Below the pieces are notes generated by a model that had not been told where the DNA came from, ran no database searches, and was given only the letters and a program-made list of their open reading frames with translations. DNA of 64,000 bases from a virus, in IMG/VR virus record IMGVR_UViG_3300037246_000990, positions 1 to 64,000 of that record. One strand, 5' to 3'. The translations under genes and the position numbers were made by a program. Positions within the stretch are counted from its first letter, which is position 1. The number at the start of each line of letters is the position of its first letter. Shown piece by piece: positions 7,343 through 15,574 of this stretch.

Positions 7343-10300
7343 TTAAGGTATATCATCGCTTACAAGCCCTAGACTAACTAATGCAGCTAAAATCTCAGCA
7401 GCGTCCCCTACAGTTATACTAGGCTTTGACACAGGAACAGCATTAAAGAATCCAACTTTATCTACAGCTAGATTAATCTCATTATGCTCACTCCCCATAG
7501 CACCGCTAGTGATAACAAATTCATTCGCACTATGATCAACACCTACAGTCCAAACAAGATCACCGTCTCGATGATAAGAAGTAACACTATCGTTCCCTAC
7601 CTCACCACTACCAACAGTTAACTTCGCGTCAGCCCCTTCAACAGTAACTGGCATGTAGAAAGAGCCGGTTGCATCGATAGTTACGCTAGTTGCGTCGCTC
7701 GCTAACGCAATAGAAGCCCCCTTAGACATGAAGGATTTAAACTCTAGAACCTCATTGGTCTTCTGAGCAAAGACACCGATACCGGCTCCTATGTTAGCGG
7801 CTGCATTTACCTCACCCGTAGTAGCAGCACCACCACCACCAACAGCCACACCAGGGACACCACGGAGGTCAACAGTGTCTTCCACGGTCCATGTGTTACC
7901 GCCGCCAGATCTACCAAGCACAAGCTCGTACAGCAGAATGGAAGTTCCAACATACGCCTGTGGGATGCCATGGACAGCCTTACTATCAGAGTCCGTCTTG
8001 GCTGCGTTTACAGTGTTGTAGCCTCCAGTTGGTAAGTTAAGGAAGAGCTTCGTATCACCTGAGTTCTCATTCACCACCATCCAAAGAACAACGGTGAACT
8101 TAGCCGAATTACCAATGGAACCTTCACCATCTGTAGCATAGTTTTCTAAAGCATTGAGTTGATCAATCGTAGTGTACGGAGTGGTATCATCGTTTACAAC
8201 GAATATAAGATCGGAACCGTCTGTATCCAACGCAGGGCTAGAGTGCCTATGCATTTGGTACCCAGTACCTTTAGCGATGTGGACATACAAAGGATCGGTT
8301 GTCCCGCTATTATCAACGGTAATAGCAGAACCAGAACGCCAAACAGCAGGCTCGTTACGCAGGCGCTCAGCAATAGAATGAAGGTGTCCTCGCTCTCCTC
8401 GTTCCCCAGACCCAGCGCCTTGTATTTCTTCGATATGATCTGTCCATGCATGGATCTTTAAAGCACCGTGGGTTTGAACGCTTGTTACGTCTTGCACAAC
8501 GACAGTACAGAGCCTGGCATGCTGTGCACCAGGAGCACCACTAGGCCAATCTGTAGTAGACGTGACAAGAGTAGGAACCCCACCAATAAGTTCAAATACA
8601 ACAAAGTTCTCTTTAGGAACTGTAGCTGTACCGGCAGTTAGAGTAAGGGTCTCTGCCCCTCCGCTAGGTGTGTACGTGTAATTCTGCCCTTCAAACTGAA
8701 TTTCCAATGGGGCGGTCGCAGCTTTATTAGCTCCTGCGTTTGTGATAGTGAGCGTAATCGTAGCGCCATCCGAAGCTACGGTCATCCCTAGCGCTTCGTC
8801 GTCACTAAGCCCACCGTCATTCAGATGGAGCAAGTTAGCTATTCCTTGGTGAGTGTCTGTTCGTATGATATTACCTTTAGGAGAAAGCAACGGCTTCCCG
8901 TCACCGCCGGTAGACAAATAGAAGGCAGCGGAATCAACAGTAAAAGTGTCTGTCTGGTATACAGCACCACCGGCTTCAGATTCTCTAAACGTTACAGCAT
9001 AAAACTGTTCAATTGATTGGATCTTATCATAAACAGCGTTCTTAGTAGGGACACTGGAATTGCTGTCCCAAGAACCACTATATGCGTCTTCTGATACAAC
9101 AAAAGCGCCATCCGTCTTCAGGGTACTGGTTGCGGAACGGTAGAGGTTGGTGTCGGCTGTTAGTCCCCAGTTGAGCCCGTTGTCTGGACCGACAATATCG
9201 CTGAAGAATGAAATAGCGGGTCCATTGGGTTGGTCTTCGATAAGTATGGCGGTTGTATTTCCGCCGTTAATTAAGGAATCAATATAAATACCAAATTTGG
9301 CCAGAACATTCCCGGTTGAAGCTTTAACCCACAAGCCGCGATATTCCGTTATCTCTCCAGTCTCTATTCCACCATCGCCACCCTCATCAAGATAGGCGTA
9401 CCCGAGTGTGATAACTCCTTCTTCATTGCCTCCGGTAATTTCGGCTTCGGAAGAAACCCCACCGGCCATCGCTATTGTACCCGCAGCCTTGTGACGAGCA
9501 GATACCCTATTCCCGGTAAGCGCGCCGGGAACAGTTTCCCGATCAGAGGAAACGGTGTAGTTTTCCCCGGTAGCTACAAAAATGTTAGCTCCATAATTCT
9601 GCCTAGGGTTTGCCAATGCCAAGTCTGCGTTGATTTCGGTTATGGCGAGTAGCGCTCGTCGGCTACCTGTGCCAGTGATTCTTTCTTTACGGGCTACCAA
9701 CGTATCCACCGCATCGCTCGGGGTTGGGGCAGCCGGTGTACCACCGAACTGACTAAAAACATCCTCATTCTCAGCCGCGAATATAGCAAAATTAACTGTA
9801 GCGTTACCGTCCACATCCAACGCGGTATAAAAACTACCAATACCTGCTTCTACTCTACCGGCCTTGAGGTCGTTGGCTACGACGATGCCGTCGTCTGCAA
9901 TGATGTCGTAGTTGAACTGCCACTTGTATGCTTCTTCCGGACGGAACGGGGACCCGCTGTGTATGCGTGCAACCTGTACTCCACCCGCAGCAAACGCAAC
10001 GTTTCCACGATCTGTACCGGACCCGAGTCGTTGGTACATACCAGAGGTAGCGTCGTTGTCAAAGGAATAATCAGGTGCGCCAACGAGCCCGGCTGTATTA
10101 GCCCAGATTTGAGTGCCAAAGATTATATTGTTGGATGCTATTTGAAGCCTCTTAGTCCCCTGGATCGAATAAGAGAACTGTGCGGCACCCGACCTGTAGA
10201 CACCTGTACCCTTCTCATTGTTAAATGCGAAGGAGGGTACGTCAACCTTACCGTCTCCGATATACACCTGACTGTAGAAGAGGCCAAGGCCCGCTTCTAC

Positions 10301-11494
10301 TCTACTGGATTTGAGGTCGTTTTGGACGTGTAGGTTTTGGTTCTCATCAAAGTAACCGGCCAAGGCACCGTCAGTAGCGAACCCAAGCTGATCAGCCGCA
10401 GGTTGAAACAGCCCCGTGTCGGAGTCAGGGAAGAAGAAAATGTCAGGGGCAGCAGCGTTACCGTCCGCTACAATCTGAAGGTTCTTAGGCAGGTACACAC
10501 GGTCAGTGAGCGCACGCAGGACAGCGTCCCCACCGGACACCAGCGCCAAGTCATCAGAGGCTAACCGGGTAACTCCAGTGTCTGTGTCTCCAGAGAAGGA
10601 TACTGTAGGCGCACCCTCAGACCCGTCAGCATGGAGGAGGGCCCCGGACATGGAGTCTCCGGACTTCTTGACGTATAGGGCAGAGTTGAAGATCTCCCCC
10701 CTAAGGTTGAGGAGGGTCTCGTTGGAGCGCCCACTACCTGTCAGGTAGAAGTGGTCTACGTTGACCTTGAGGACGTGTGTGCCGCGGGCTGTGTAGCTGT
10801 CATCGGAATGAGCGACTACAATGCCGTAGAACTCAACGATCTGGGAGGTGGACTTGAGCGTGATCGAGTCAGCCCCAATCGTGAACTCCATATTCTCGCC
10901 AGCGGTGATGCCTTTGAACGGAAGGATAACCCCGTCTTTGGTTTTGACAAGAGAGGTTCCGCCATCACTCCTAGCGGTATTAGCCTCCGCAGTGCTAGTG
11001 AGGGTGAGGTCGAGACTGTTCTCTGCCACAGCCAGTACGCCGGTGGCCTTGATGGTTCTGAACTGTAGGTCCACACCTGTCTTCTGTTTGAAGACCTCGG
11101 CTCCGGTTCCTACGTTACTTGCAGTGGTGGGGGTGGTTTGCTGGGTTACCTGTCCGTCGTCGCCAACTGCCCACACTGTGTACCAGTGGGGTGCCTGCTC
11201 GGTCCCAGGGGGAACATTGGCTTGGATCTCAAGGGTGTCGGTGTCTTTGTTCCAGAAGTGGCGGATCTTATTGTGGAAGCCGTCTTCACCCAGCTCCCAC
11301 GCCTGTAACGCTGTCTTCTCTACGTCGTCCAGAGTAGAGAAGTCGCCATCCGAGTCAAGGCCTGCGCCACGAACGAGCGGAGCGAGCGCAGCCATGTCGT
11401 GGCGTATCTCCCCCCATTGTTGGTTGAGCGGTCGGCCGTAATCAGGCCACGGAGCATAGAACTCGACTTGGGTTGTGGTGTCGTTACCGGCCAT
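7343..11494 (-). CDS. Large tail fibre / tail spike-like protein
   Basis: 1383 aa, rich in Ala, Gly, Ser, Thr and Asp. A repeat unit of about 38-60 residues recurs in the N-terminal half: GAPTVSFSGDTDTGVTR, AAPDIFFFPDSDTGLFQ, DVPSFAFNNEKGTGVYR and GAPDYSFDNDATSGMYQ, i.e. x-P-x-[FY]-x-F-x2-[DE]-x2-[TS]-G. These repeats are common in phage fibre shafts. The rest is beta-rich, including a GAGSGERGERGHLHS segment. The N-terminus (FYAPWPDYGRPLNQQWGEI) could be the attachment part. Expected to recognise the host surface. Its start overlaps the stop of the YW-repeat protein by one base. Confidence 0.75.
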   Translation of the reverse strand: MAGNDTTTQVEFYAPWPDYGRPLNQQWGEIRHDMAALAPLVRGAGLDSDGDFSTLDDVEKTALQAWELGEDGFHNKIRHFWNKDTDTLEIQANVPPGTEQAPHWYTVWAVGDDGQVTQQTTPTTASNVGTGAEVFKQKTGVDLQFRTIKATGVLAVAENSLDLTLTSTAEANTARSDGGTSLVKTKDGVILPFKGITAGENMEFTIGADSITLKSTSQIVEFYGIVVAHSDDSYTARGTHVLKVNVDHFYLTGSGRSNETLLNLRGEIFNSALYVKKSGDSMSGALLHADGSEGAPTVSFSGDTDTGVTRLASDDLALVSGGDAVLRALTDRVYLPKNLQIVADGNAAAPDIFFFPDSDTGLFQPAADQLGFATDGALAGYFDENQNLHVQNDLKSSRVEAGLGLFYSQVYIGDGKVDVPSFAFNNEKGTGVYRSGAAQFSYSIQGTKRLQIASNNIIFGTQIWANTAGLVGAPDYSFDNDATSGMYQRLGSGTDRGNVAFAAGGVQVARIHSGSPFRPEEAYKWQFNYDIIADDGIVVANDLKAGRVEAGIGSFYTALDVDGNATVNFAIFAAENEDVFSQFGGTPAAPTPSDAVDTLVARKERITGTGSRRALLAITEINADLALANPRQNYGANIFVATGENYTVSSDRETVPGALTGNRVSARHKAAGTIAMAGGVSSEAEITGGNEEGVITLGYAYLDEGGDGGIETGEITEYRGLWVKASTGNVLAKFGIYIDSLINGGNTTAILIEDQPNGPAISFFSDIVGPDNGLNWGLTADTNLYRSATSTLKTDGAFVVSEDAYSGSWDSNSSVPTKNAVYDKIQSIEQFYAVTFRESEAGGAVYQTDTFTVDSAAFYLSTGGDGKPLLSPKGNIIRTDTHQGIANLLHLNDGGLSDDEALGMTVASDGATITLTITNAGANKAATAPLEIQFEGQNYTYTPSGGAETLTLTAGTATVPKENFVVFELIGGVPTLVTSTTDWPSGAPGAQHARLCTVVVQDVTSVQTHGALKIHAWTDHIEEIQGAGSGERGERGHLHSIAERLRNEPAVWRSGSAITVDNSGTTDPLYVHIAKGTGYQMHRHSSPALDTDGSDLIFVVNDDTTPYTTIDQLNALENYATDGEGSIGNSAKFTVVLWMVVNENSGDTKLFLNLPTGGYNTVNAAKTDSDSKAVHGIPQAYVGTSILLYELVLGRSGGGNTWTVEDTVDLRGVPGVAVGGGGAATTGEVNAAANIGAGIGVFAQKTNEVLEFKSFMSKGASIALASDATSVTIDATGSFYMPVTVEGADAKLTVGSGEVGNDSVTSYHRDGDLVWTVGVDHSANEFVITSGAMGSEHNEINLAVDKVGFFNAVPVSKPSITVGDAAEILAALVSLGLVSDDIP

Positions 11495-12015
11495 TACGAG
11501 TAGTCTCCGGGGTAGAACTCAGACCACTCGTCTGTAGGGGTGTAGAATGAATCTGTCCATTCGTCTGCTGGGATATAAAACGAGTCCGTCCAGTAGTCAG
11601 TAGGAACGAAGTTTCGTACGTAGAAATTCCCTGCCGGGTAGAAAACGGGTGTCCAGTAGTCTCTAGGAGTGAATCCTCTGACGTAGAAGTTTCCGGTTGG
11701 GTAAAACATCGGCGTCCAGTAATCACGGGCCACAAAATCTCGAACGTAGAATGCTTCGCCTCGCACATAGAATTGTCTGAATGCCTCATGATCGGGTGAA
11801 AACTCCTCGTCTGCACTCCATTCATCTATCCCGAACTGGATCTGCGTCGGGAGTAGATCCATGTCTTCCGGTTTAATTAGTAGCTCTTCAACGTTAGATG
11901 TCTGGCCCATGTGCCCTTGATGGGCAGTGGTATCCGGCAACTCCCAACTGTCAGAGTCGTGCTTTAGATCTATCGAATTCTGTAGGATCAGGTAGGCGCC
12001 AATGTAAAAAGTCAT
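11494..12015 (-). CDS. Tyr/Trp tandem-repeat virion protein
   Basis: 173 aa. Residues 89-151 are three tandem 21-residue units, FYVR[DGN]F[VT][APT][RT]DYWTP-like, followed by shorter EWTDSFYxPxD units and the end EFYPGDYS. The aromatic density is extraordinary (FYVR, DYW, FYP). The N-terminus MTFYIGAYLILQNSIDL is hydrophobic. Directly upstream of the fibre gene, so probably a tail or fibre-linker protein. No family recognised. Confidence 0.6.
   Translation of the reverse strand: MTFYIGAYLILQNSIDLKHDSDSWELPDTTAHQGHMGQTSNVEELLIKPEDMDLLPTQIQFGIDEWSADEEFSPDHEAFRQFYVRGEAFYVRDFVARDYWTPMFYPTGNFYVRGFTPRDYWTPVFYPAGNFYVRNFVPTDYWTDSFYIPADEWTDSFYTPTDEWSEFYPGDYS
11563..11751 (-). repeat. Three 63-base in-frame tandem repeats
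   Basis: Encodes residues 89-109, 110-130 and 131-151 of the aromatic protein. Each unit begins with codons for FYVR and contains DYWT about ten residues later. The units are similar but not identical in DNA, so they are old enough to have drifted. Confidence 0.8.
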
Positions 12016-12030
12016 CCATTGTGCTCTCGA

Positions 12031-12336
12031 TCAGTTACCAGGGGAATCATGGAAGATTGTACAAGACGCATTGGCCTTGTCTGACTTGACAGCTATGCCC
12101 TTGTCGGCGATATGGCAGCAGCCCCATGAAAGGCTAGTGTTCTGTACGAGGTTTACTATACCTCTGACCGTGGTTCCGTCACCATCATAAATCGTGAATA
12201 CTGTGGCGGAATCTGTCACTGCAGCCAGCTCAACGCAGTAGACCTTGACAGGTGCACCATTAGCTACAGTTAGCGTATCGCCATCAACCGCGTATAGTAC
12301 GTCAGTCCTTCGTGAAGCAGTATTACTCATTCCCAT
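12031..12336 (-). CDS. Small beta-rich structural protein
   Basis: 101 aa. Pattern DVLYAVDGDTLTVANGAPVK, VFTIYDGDGTTVRGIV and SLSWGCCHIADKGIAV suggests a small beta-sandwich, a fold seen in capsid-decoration and tail-accessory proteins. The start ATG overlaps the previous gene by 14 bases. No family recognised. Confidence 0.5.
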   Translation of the reverse strand: MGMSNTASRRTDVLYAVDGDTLTVANGAPVKVYCVELAAVTDSATVFTIYDGDGTTVRGIVNLVQNTSLSWGCCHIADKGIAVKSDKANASCTIFHDSPGN

Positions 12337-12610
12337 CTTTGTTCTCCTTGTCCTCTTTTGGAGGGTTCTCTATCTCATACTCTAAAACGGCATCCCTTAG
12401 GAAGGCAAGGAATCGGCAAGCGTATTCGATATCTTCCGCATCAGCTATCCGCTCCTCCCGCCATACGGCAGGCCACTTTTTGAATGCTTCAAGGAGGTCT
12501 ATCTCCTTGTCTGTATTTATCCACCCCAGCATGTCTTTCAGCTTGTGCTTTCCGAATCCGGTCAGGACCAGCCCTGGAGTTCTTTCTTCAGTTTCCTTGT
12601 TTTCGTCCAA
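12323..12610 (-). CDS. Acidic helical protein (TTG start)
   Basis: 95 aa. The only plausible start is TTG at 12610, preceded by GGAGGG. Acidic ends (MDENKETEER and PPKEDKENKDGNE) flank a helical core with KKWPAVWREERIADAEDIEY. First gene of the minus-strand structural unit, 37 bases downstream of the promoter at 12647-12675. Unknown function. Confidence 0.6.
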   Translation of the reverse strand: MDENKETEERTPGLVLTGFGKHKLKDMLGWINTDKEIDLLEAFKKWPAVWREERIADAEDIEYACRFLAFLRDAVLEYEIENPPKEDKENKDGNE

Positions 12611-12646
12611 TGCAGCTCCCTCCGTAACTTGCTGTTCTCTCTATTA

Positions 12647-12675
12647 ATTATAGGAAATCTTGCAAAACTTTGCCA
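12647..12675 (-). promoter_or_regulatory. Minus-strand promoter for the fibre operon
   Basis: -35 TGGCAA, 17-base spacer, -10 TATAAT followed by TAATAG. Interleaved with the plus-strand integrase promoter (12660-12688), so the two promoters share bases and probably compete. Confidence 0.75.
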
Positions 12676-12688
12676 GAAAAGCTATAAT
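12660..12688 (+). promoter_or_regulatory. Plus-strand promoter for the integrase island
   Basis: -35 TTGCAA, 17-base spacer ending AAAGC, -10 TATAAT; the integrase ATG lies 46 bases downstream behind AGGAGG. Overlaps the opposing fibre-operon promoter. Confidence 0.8.
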
Positions 12689-12733
12689 ACAGAGAGATAA
12701 AGAACAAGATAAAGTAATTCTTTAGGAGGATCG

Positions 12734-13513
12734 ATGAAATACGTAGGCAGACCCAACACCGTCAGAACCAAAGAGTCCCTCTACAGGAACTGGATCAAGC
12801 CTTATCTGGCAGCGGACGGCTCCAACCTAGACAACACCATAGCTATTTGGGAACGTTCACTACAACCCGGCACAGTGAAGTCGCTTCTTTACTTGGCGAA
12901 AGAGGAAGTTCCGGGGCTAGACATCAAGGATCACGTAAGCCGCATAGGACGTTCGAAACAGCAGCTTCCACCCAAAGCCCTTACTCGTCCTGAGATCGTC
13001 GCTCTCAGCGCCAGTATCAAAGCCGAGAGCCCTTTGTACCTCCCGTTCCACATAGGCATCAACACTGGCATGCGCCGTGGAGAGGTGTTCGGGCTCCAGC
13101 ACAAAGACGTCGATATGCTTCGGAATCGTATTTTAGTACAACGGTCTTTTTCTGGCCCGACCAAGTCCGGGAAAAGCCGTTATGTTCCAATAAGTTCCGC
13201 GCTTGAGAAAGTCTTGGTTGCAGAAGTATTCTCCAAAAGCTATAATAGATCACGGGGAAAGAAACGAACTGGATCTTTGATCCCGTCAATCTTTGACCCG
13301 GGCCCGTTATTGAAGCGGTTCTGTAAGGAGGCTGGTATCAGGGAGATAACGTTTCATTCGCTAAGGCATTCCTGGGCGACTCTTGCTCTAGAGGCAGGAC
13401 GCAGCCCTGTACTTGTGTCTAAGGCCCTAGGCCATAGTAAGGTGAGCACAACGCTTGATTGCTACTGGAATACCAGCTCAGAGACTCTAGACATGGGGTT
13501 TCTGGATGAGTAG
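12734..13513 (+). CDS. int: Tyrosine recombinase / integrase
   Basis: 259 aa, short for a phage integrase. The catalytic domain shows R114 in TGMRRGEVFGL, a Lys-bearing hairpin (GPTKSGKSRYVPIS), H208-x-x-R211 in FHSLRHSWAT, H234 in ALGHSKVSTT and Tyr244 in LDCYWNT. The N-terminal arm/core-binding part is only about 80 residues. It would catalyse site-specific integration, which makes a temperate or formerly temperate life cycle plausible. First gene of a plus-strand island inside the minus-strand structural arm. I could not identify an attachment site. Confidence 0.92.
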   Translation: MKYVGRPNTVRTKESLYRNWIKPYLAADGSNLDNTIAIWERSLQPGTVKSLLYLAKEEVPGLDIKDHVSRIGRSKQQLPPKALTRPEIVALSASIKAESPLYLPFHIGINTGMRRGEVFGLQHKDVDMLRNRILVQRSFSGPTKSGKSRYVPISSALEKVLVAEVFSKSYNRSRGKKRTGSLIPSIFDPGPLLKRFCKEAGIREITFHSLRHSWATLALEAGRSPVLVSKALGHSKVSTTLDCYWNTSSETLDMGFLDE

Positions 13514-14018
13514 TGCAGAGTACTACAGAAAATACTATGAGGAACACAAAGAGGAAATCCAAAAATACAAGAAGAAGTACGATAAGGAGCATAAAGAAGA
13601 AGCCCGAAAGTACCGTGCGGAAAATAAAGAGAGGATCCAAGAGAACAGACGGAGGCACAGTGAGAAGAATCCAGAGTATCAGAGGGAATGGTGGAAGAAG
13701 AATCCAAAGAAACGCAAAGAGTATTATCAAAAGCAAGCTAATAGTAAAGACCGAATACTCTATTGGTTAATAGAAAAGTATGGAGGTACTCCTTGCATGG
13801 ATTGTGGCAAAATCTTCGATTGGTGTGTTATGGATTTCGATCACCGCCCTGGAGAAGTAAAGGATTTCGGTATAGCAAGTTTCGGGTGGTATAAAGCAAC
13901 ACCAAAGAATATAGCCCGCGTGGAGAAAGAGATTACAAAATGTAATCTCGTCTGCTCCAACTGCCACCGAGTTCAAACCTATATTACAAGGAAGCAAGAT
14001 GCAGAACCGCAAGGATAA
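13506..14018 (+). CDS. HNH endonuclease (MDFDHRP family, copy 2)
   Basis: 170 aa. The first 75 residues are charged repeats (YYRKYYEEHKEEIQKYKKKY and similar). The C-terminal half has CMDC, then MDFDHRPGEVKDF, then CNLVCSNCHRVQT, matching copy 1 at 992-1447. The DH, N and H of the nuclease core are present. Overlaps the integrase stop by eight bases. Probably a homing-type nuclease; base composition in the N-terminal repeat is A-rich compared with neighbours, consistent with separate origin. Confidence 0.85.
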   Translation: MSSAEYYRKYYEEHKEEIQKYKKKYDKEHKEEARKYRAENKERIQENRRRHSEKNPEYQREWWKKNPKKRKEYYQKQANSKDRILYWLIEKYGGTPCMDCGKIFDWCVMDFDHRPGEVKDFGIASFGWYKATPKNIARVEKEITKCNLVCSNCHRVQTYITRKQDAEPQG

Positions 14019-14151
14019 CGATTTGTGTGAGATTTGTGGTGTGATGGACGGTCTTACGGTTGTAGACCAGAAGCTGGTTTGTTACCGCTGCGGTAAGAAA
14101 CTGAAGAAGCAACTCAAAAAGGAGAAACAAGATGAGCGAGAACGTCAATAG
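13999..14151 (+). CDS. Small zinc-ribbon protein (50 aa)
   Basis: Starts MQNRKDNDLCEICGVMDGL and has C-x2-C (CEIC) and C-x2-C (CYRC) 18 residues apart, then a Lys-rich tail. Four Cys in this layout form a zinc ribbon. Overlaps the genes on both sides, with AAGGAAGCAAG upstream of the ATG. Unrelated in spacing to the H-C/C-x2-C family of the right arm. Confidence 0.65.
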   Translation: MQNRKDNDLCEICGVMDGLTVVDQKLVCYRCGKKLKKQLKKEKQDERERQ

Positions 14152-14707
14152 AGAGCGGTTAGTCCAGTTCCTGGCAAATATTGATCAGGAGATAGCTAAC
14201 ATGTGCAGTGGGGAGGGTAAGTACCGCCCAGGAACTCTGCATTTTGAACAAGGCAAAAACTCCTGCCCGGTGATGCACCGGCTGGAGGTCCTCAAAGAAA
14301 CACCCACCCAGGGGAACCTCGACCAGTTCCTAGAGCTGGCAGCACAGGACTTTGGAGCCCCGACAGCGGACTTCTTCAAAGGCCAGTCTCAGGCTATCTT
14401 CACACCGGATAAAGCTGCTGCGTCAAAGCCAGTACCCAAGGCGTTTAATGTGGCTATCAAGGACGCGTTTTATGACATGTTCCGAACCGCTCGGATCGCC
14501 ATGGAGCCCAAGCAGATAGAGCGAATCGAGGCTATTGCCTTGAATCTGGCTGATGTCATTGAGACGAAGATCGCTACCGCAGTTGGCAAGACGGTGAAGG
14601 CCCAGCTAGGAGCCCTGGTAAAGGGTCTCAAGGAGAAGGAAAAGGCAGCTAAGCCTGCGAAGAAGCAGAAGATTCAAGGCGGCTTAGAAGATGAAGATAA
14701 AGATTAA
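14132..14707 (+). CDS. Hypothetical protein with Lys-rich C-terminus
   Basis: 191 aa, mostly helical (LVQFLANIDQEIANM, ERIEAIALNLADVIETKIA), ending in a KEKEKAAKPAKKQK tail and an acidic tip. AAAAAGGAG precedes the ATG. No family recognised. It sits between the zinc ribbon and a second promoter. Confidence 0.6.
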   Translation: MSENVNRERLVQFLANIDQEIANMCSGEGKYRPGTLHFEQGKNSCPVMHRLEVLKETPTQGNLDQFLELAAQDFGAPTADFFKGQSQAIFTPDKAAASKPVPKAFNVAIKDAFYDMFRTARIAMEPKQIERIEAIALNLADVIETKIATAVGKTVKAQLGALVKGLKEKEKAAKPAKKQKIQGGLEDEDKD

Positions 14708-14715
14708 ACATTAAG

Positions 14716-14744
14716 TTGCAATTAAAGTTAAAAGTTCCTATAAT
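14716..14744 (+). promoter_or_regulatory. Plus-strand promoter for the HTH unit
   Basis: -35 TTGCAA, 17-base spacer ending TTCC, -10 TATAAT followed by TAAGTAGGAGGAG, so the ribosome site of the next gene (ATG 14761) lies in the start-site region. This gives a very short leader. Confidence 0.8.
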
Positions 14745-14760
14745 TAAGTAGGAGGAGAAA

Positions 14761-14955
14761 ATGAGTAGACGAATCAGCAACAAGAAGCGACAGTTGCTAC
14801 AGCTCAAGGACAATATCATCGGGGCCTACCAAGGCGGCGGGTCCCTGAAACAGGTAGCAGAATGGTTCGATACCTCAGCGAGCGCCATCAGGATATTACT
14901 GGTGGAGGAGGGTATACCGCTGAGGTCTCAAGGCAGACAAAAGAAGGAGAAATGA
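14761..14955 (+). CDS. Small helix-turn-helix protein
   Basis: 64 aa. GAYQGGGSLKQVAEWFDTSA followed by SAIRILLVEEGIPLRS reads as a resolvase/Xre-like helix-turn-helix (A-x3-F-x-T/S-x2-x-I-R). Basic at both ends. Candidate DNA-binding regulator of the island, the only obvious one near the integrase. First gene after its own promoter. Target unknown. Confidence 0.65.
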   Translation: MSRRISNKKRQLLQLKDNIIGAYQGGGSLKQVAEWFDTSASAIRILLVEEGIPLRSQGRQKKEK

Positions 14956-14956
14956 A

Positions 14957-15574
14957 ATGGCAGTAGTTGCAAATCTGATCAACCCGACCCCGTTTGACGT
15001 GAGCATTGCGTACCAACAGGGTATCTTCATTGATGTCCCCGCCGATGGCGAGGTAAACATCTCCATGCAGCAGTTGGACGACTTCCGCCCCGGTAAGCCT
15101 GGGTCAGAAGAGACCCAGAAGATTCTGGACTTTGAAGGCGTGTTCCTTCAGGACTCGAATCTAAGCTACGACTACCAGGCGCTAGAAACCCTGAGGGCGT
15201 ATGTGAGTGAACGCAAGGACCGTATCCGGACCTTTCTTGAGAGACTCAAAGGATCCCGCACGCAGCAAGGCGTCAGCGTTGACGACGATGTGATGCAGGA
15301 ACTGCTGGAGCAAGCCGGATACAGCAACATGCAGAAGAAGGTAGATAAGGTGCAGGCTCGGATTGCAATCCTTGAGAAGCTAGTGAGCGATGACCGCGCC
15401 AAGGGTTCTATCAGTCGTGCGCTGGATCCGGAGCGAAGCTGCTTCGTAACCAATCCGCCTCGGCAGTTTCCTTCCAAGACAGCTCTGAACATGTTCCTCT
15501 CGGAGCATCCTGAGATCAAGGAGAAGCACGATAAGCTGACCGCACCGGCTGTAACAGAAGAGGTGCCTGAGTAA
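14957..15574 (+). CDS. Hypothetical protein
   Basis: 205 aa. N-terminal 45 residues look beta-stranded (PTPFDVSIAYQQGIFIDVPA), then helices (ERKDRIRTFLERLKGSRTQQ, KKVDKVQARIAILEKLVSDD). Starts one base after the HTH gene stop, with AAGGAGAAATGAA as ribosome site. No family recognised. The opening text resembles phage proteins placed next to structural genes, but I cannot assign it. Confidence 0.6.
   Translation: MAVVANLINPTPFDVSIAYQQGIFIDVPADGEVNISMQQLDDFRPGKPGSEETQKILDFEGVFLQDSNLSYDYQALETLRAYVSERKDRIRTFLERLKGSRTQQGVSVDDDVMQELLEQAGYSNMQKKVDKVQARIAILEKLVSDDRAKGSISRALDPERSCFVTNPPRQFPSKTALNMFLSEHPEIKEKHDKLTAPAVTEEVPE

Noticed and set aside
11484-11825. Second minus-strand frame with TSF/TTGR repeats
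   Set aside because: It is the out-of-frame reading of the tandem repeats in the aromatic protein, and lacks a ribosome site.
13232-13250. TATAAT box inside the integrase gene
   Set aside because: AAAGCTATAAT is present, but no TTGCAA-like box stands 17 bases upstream and it lies within coding sequence.
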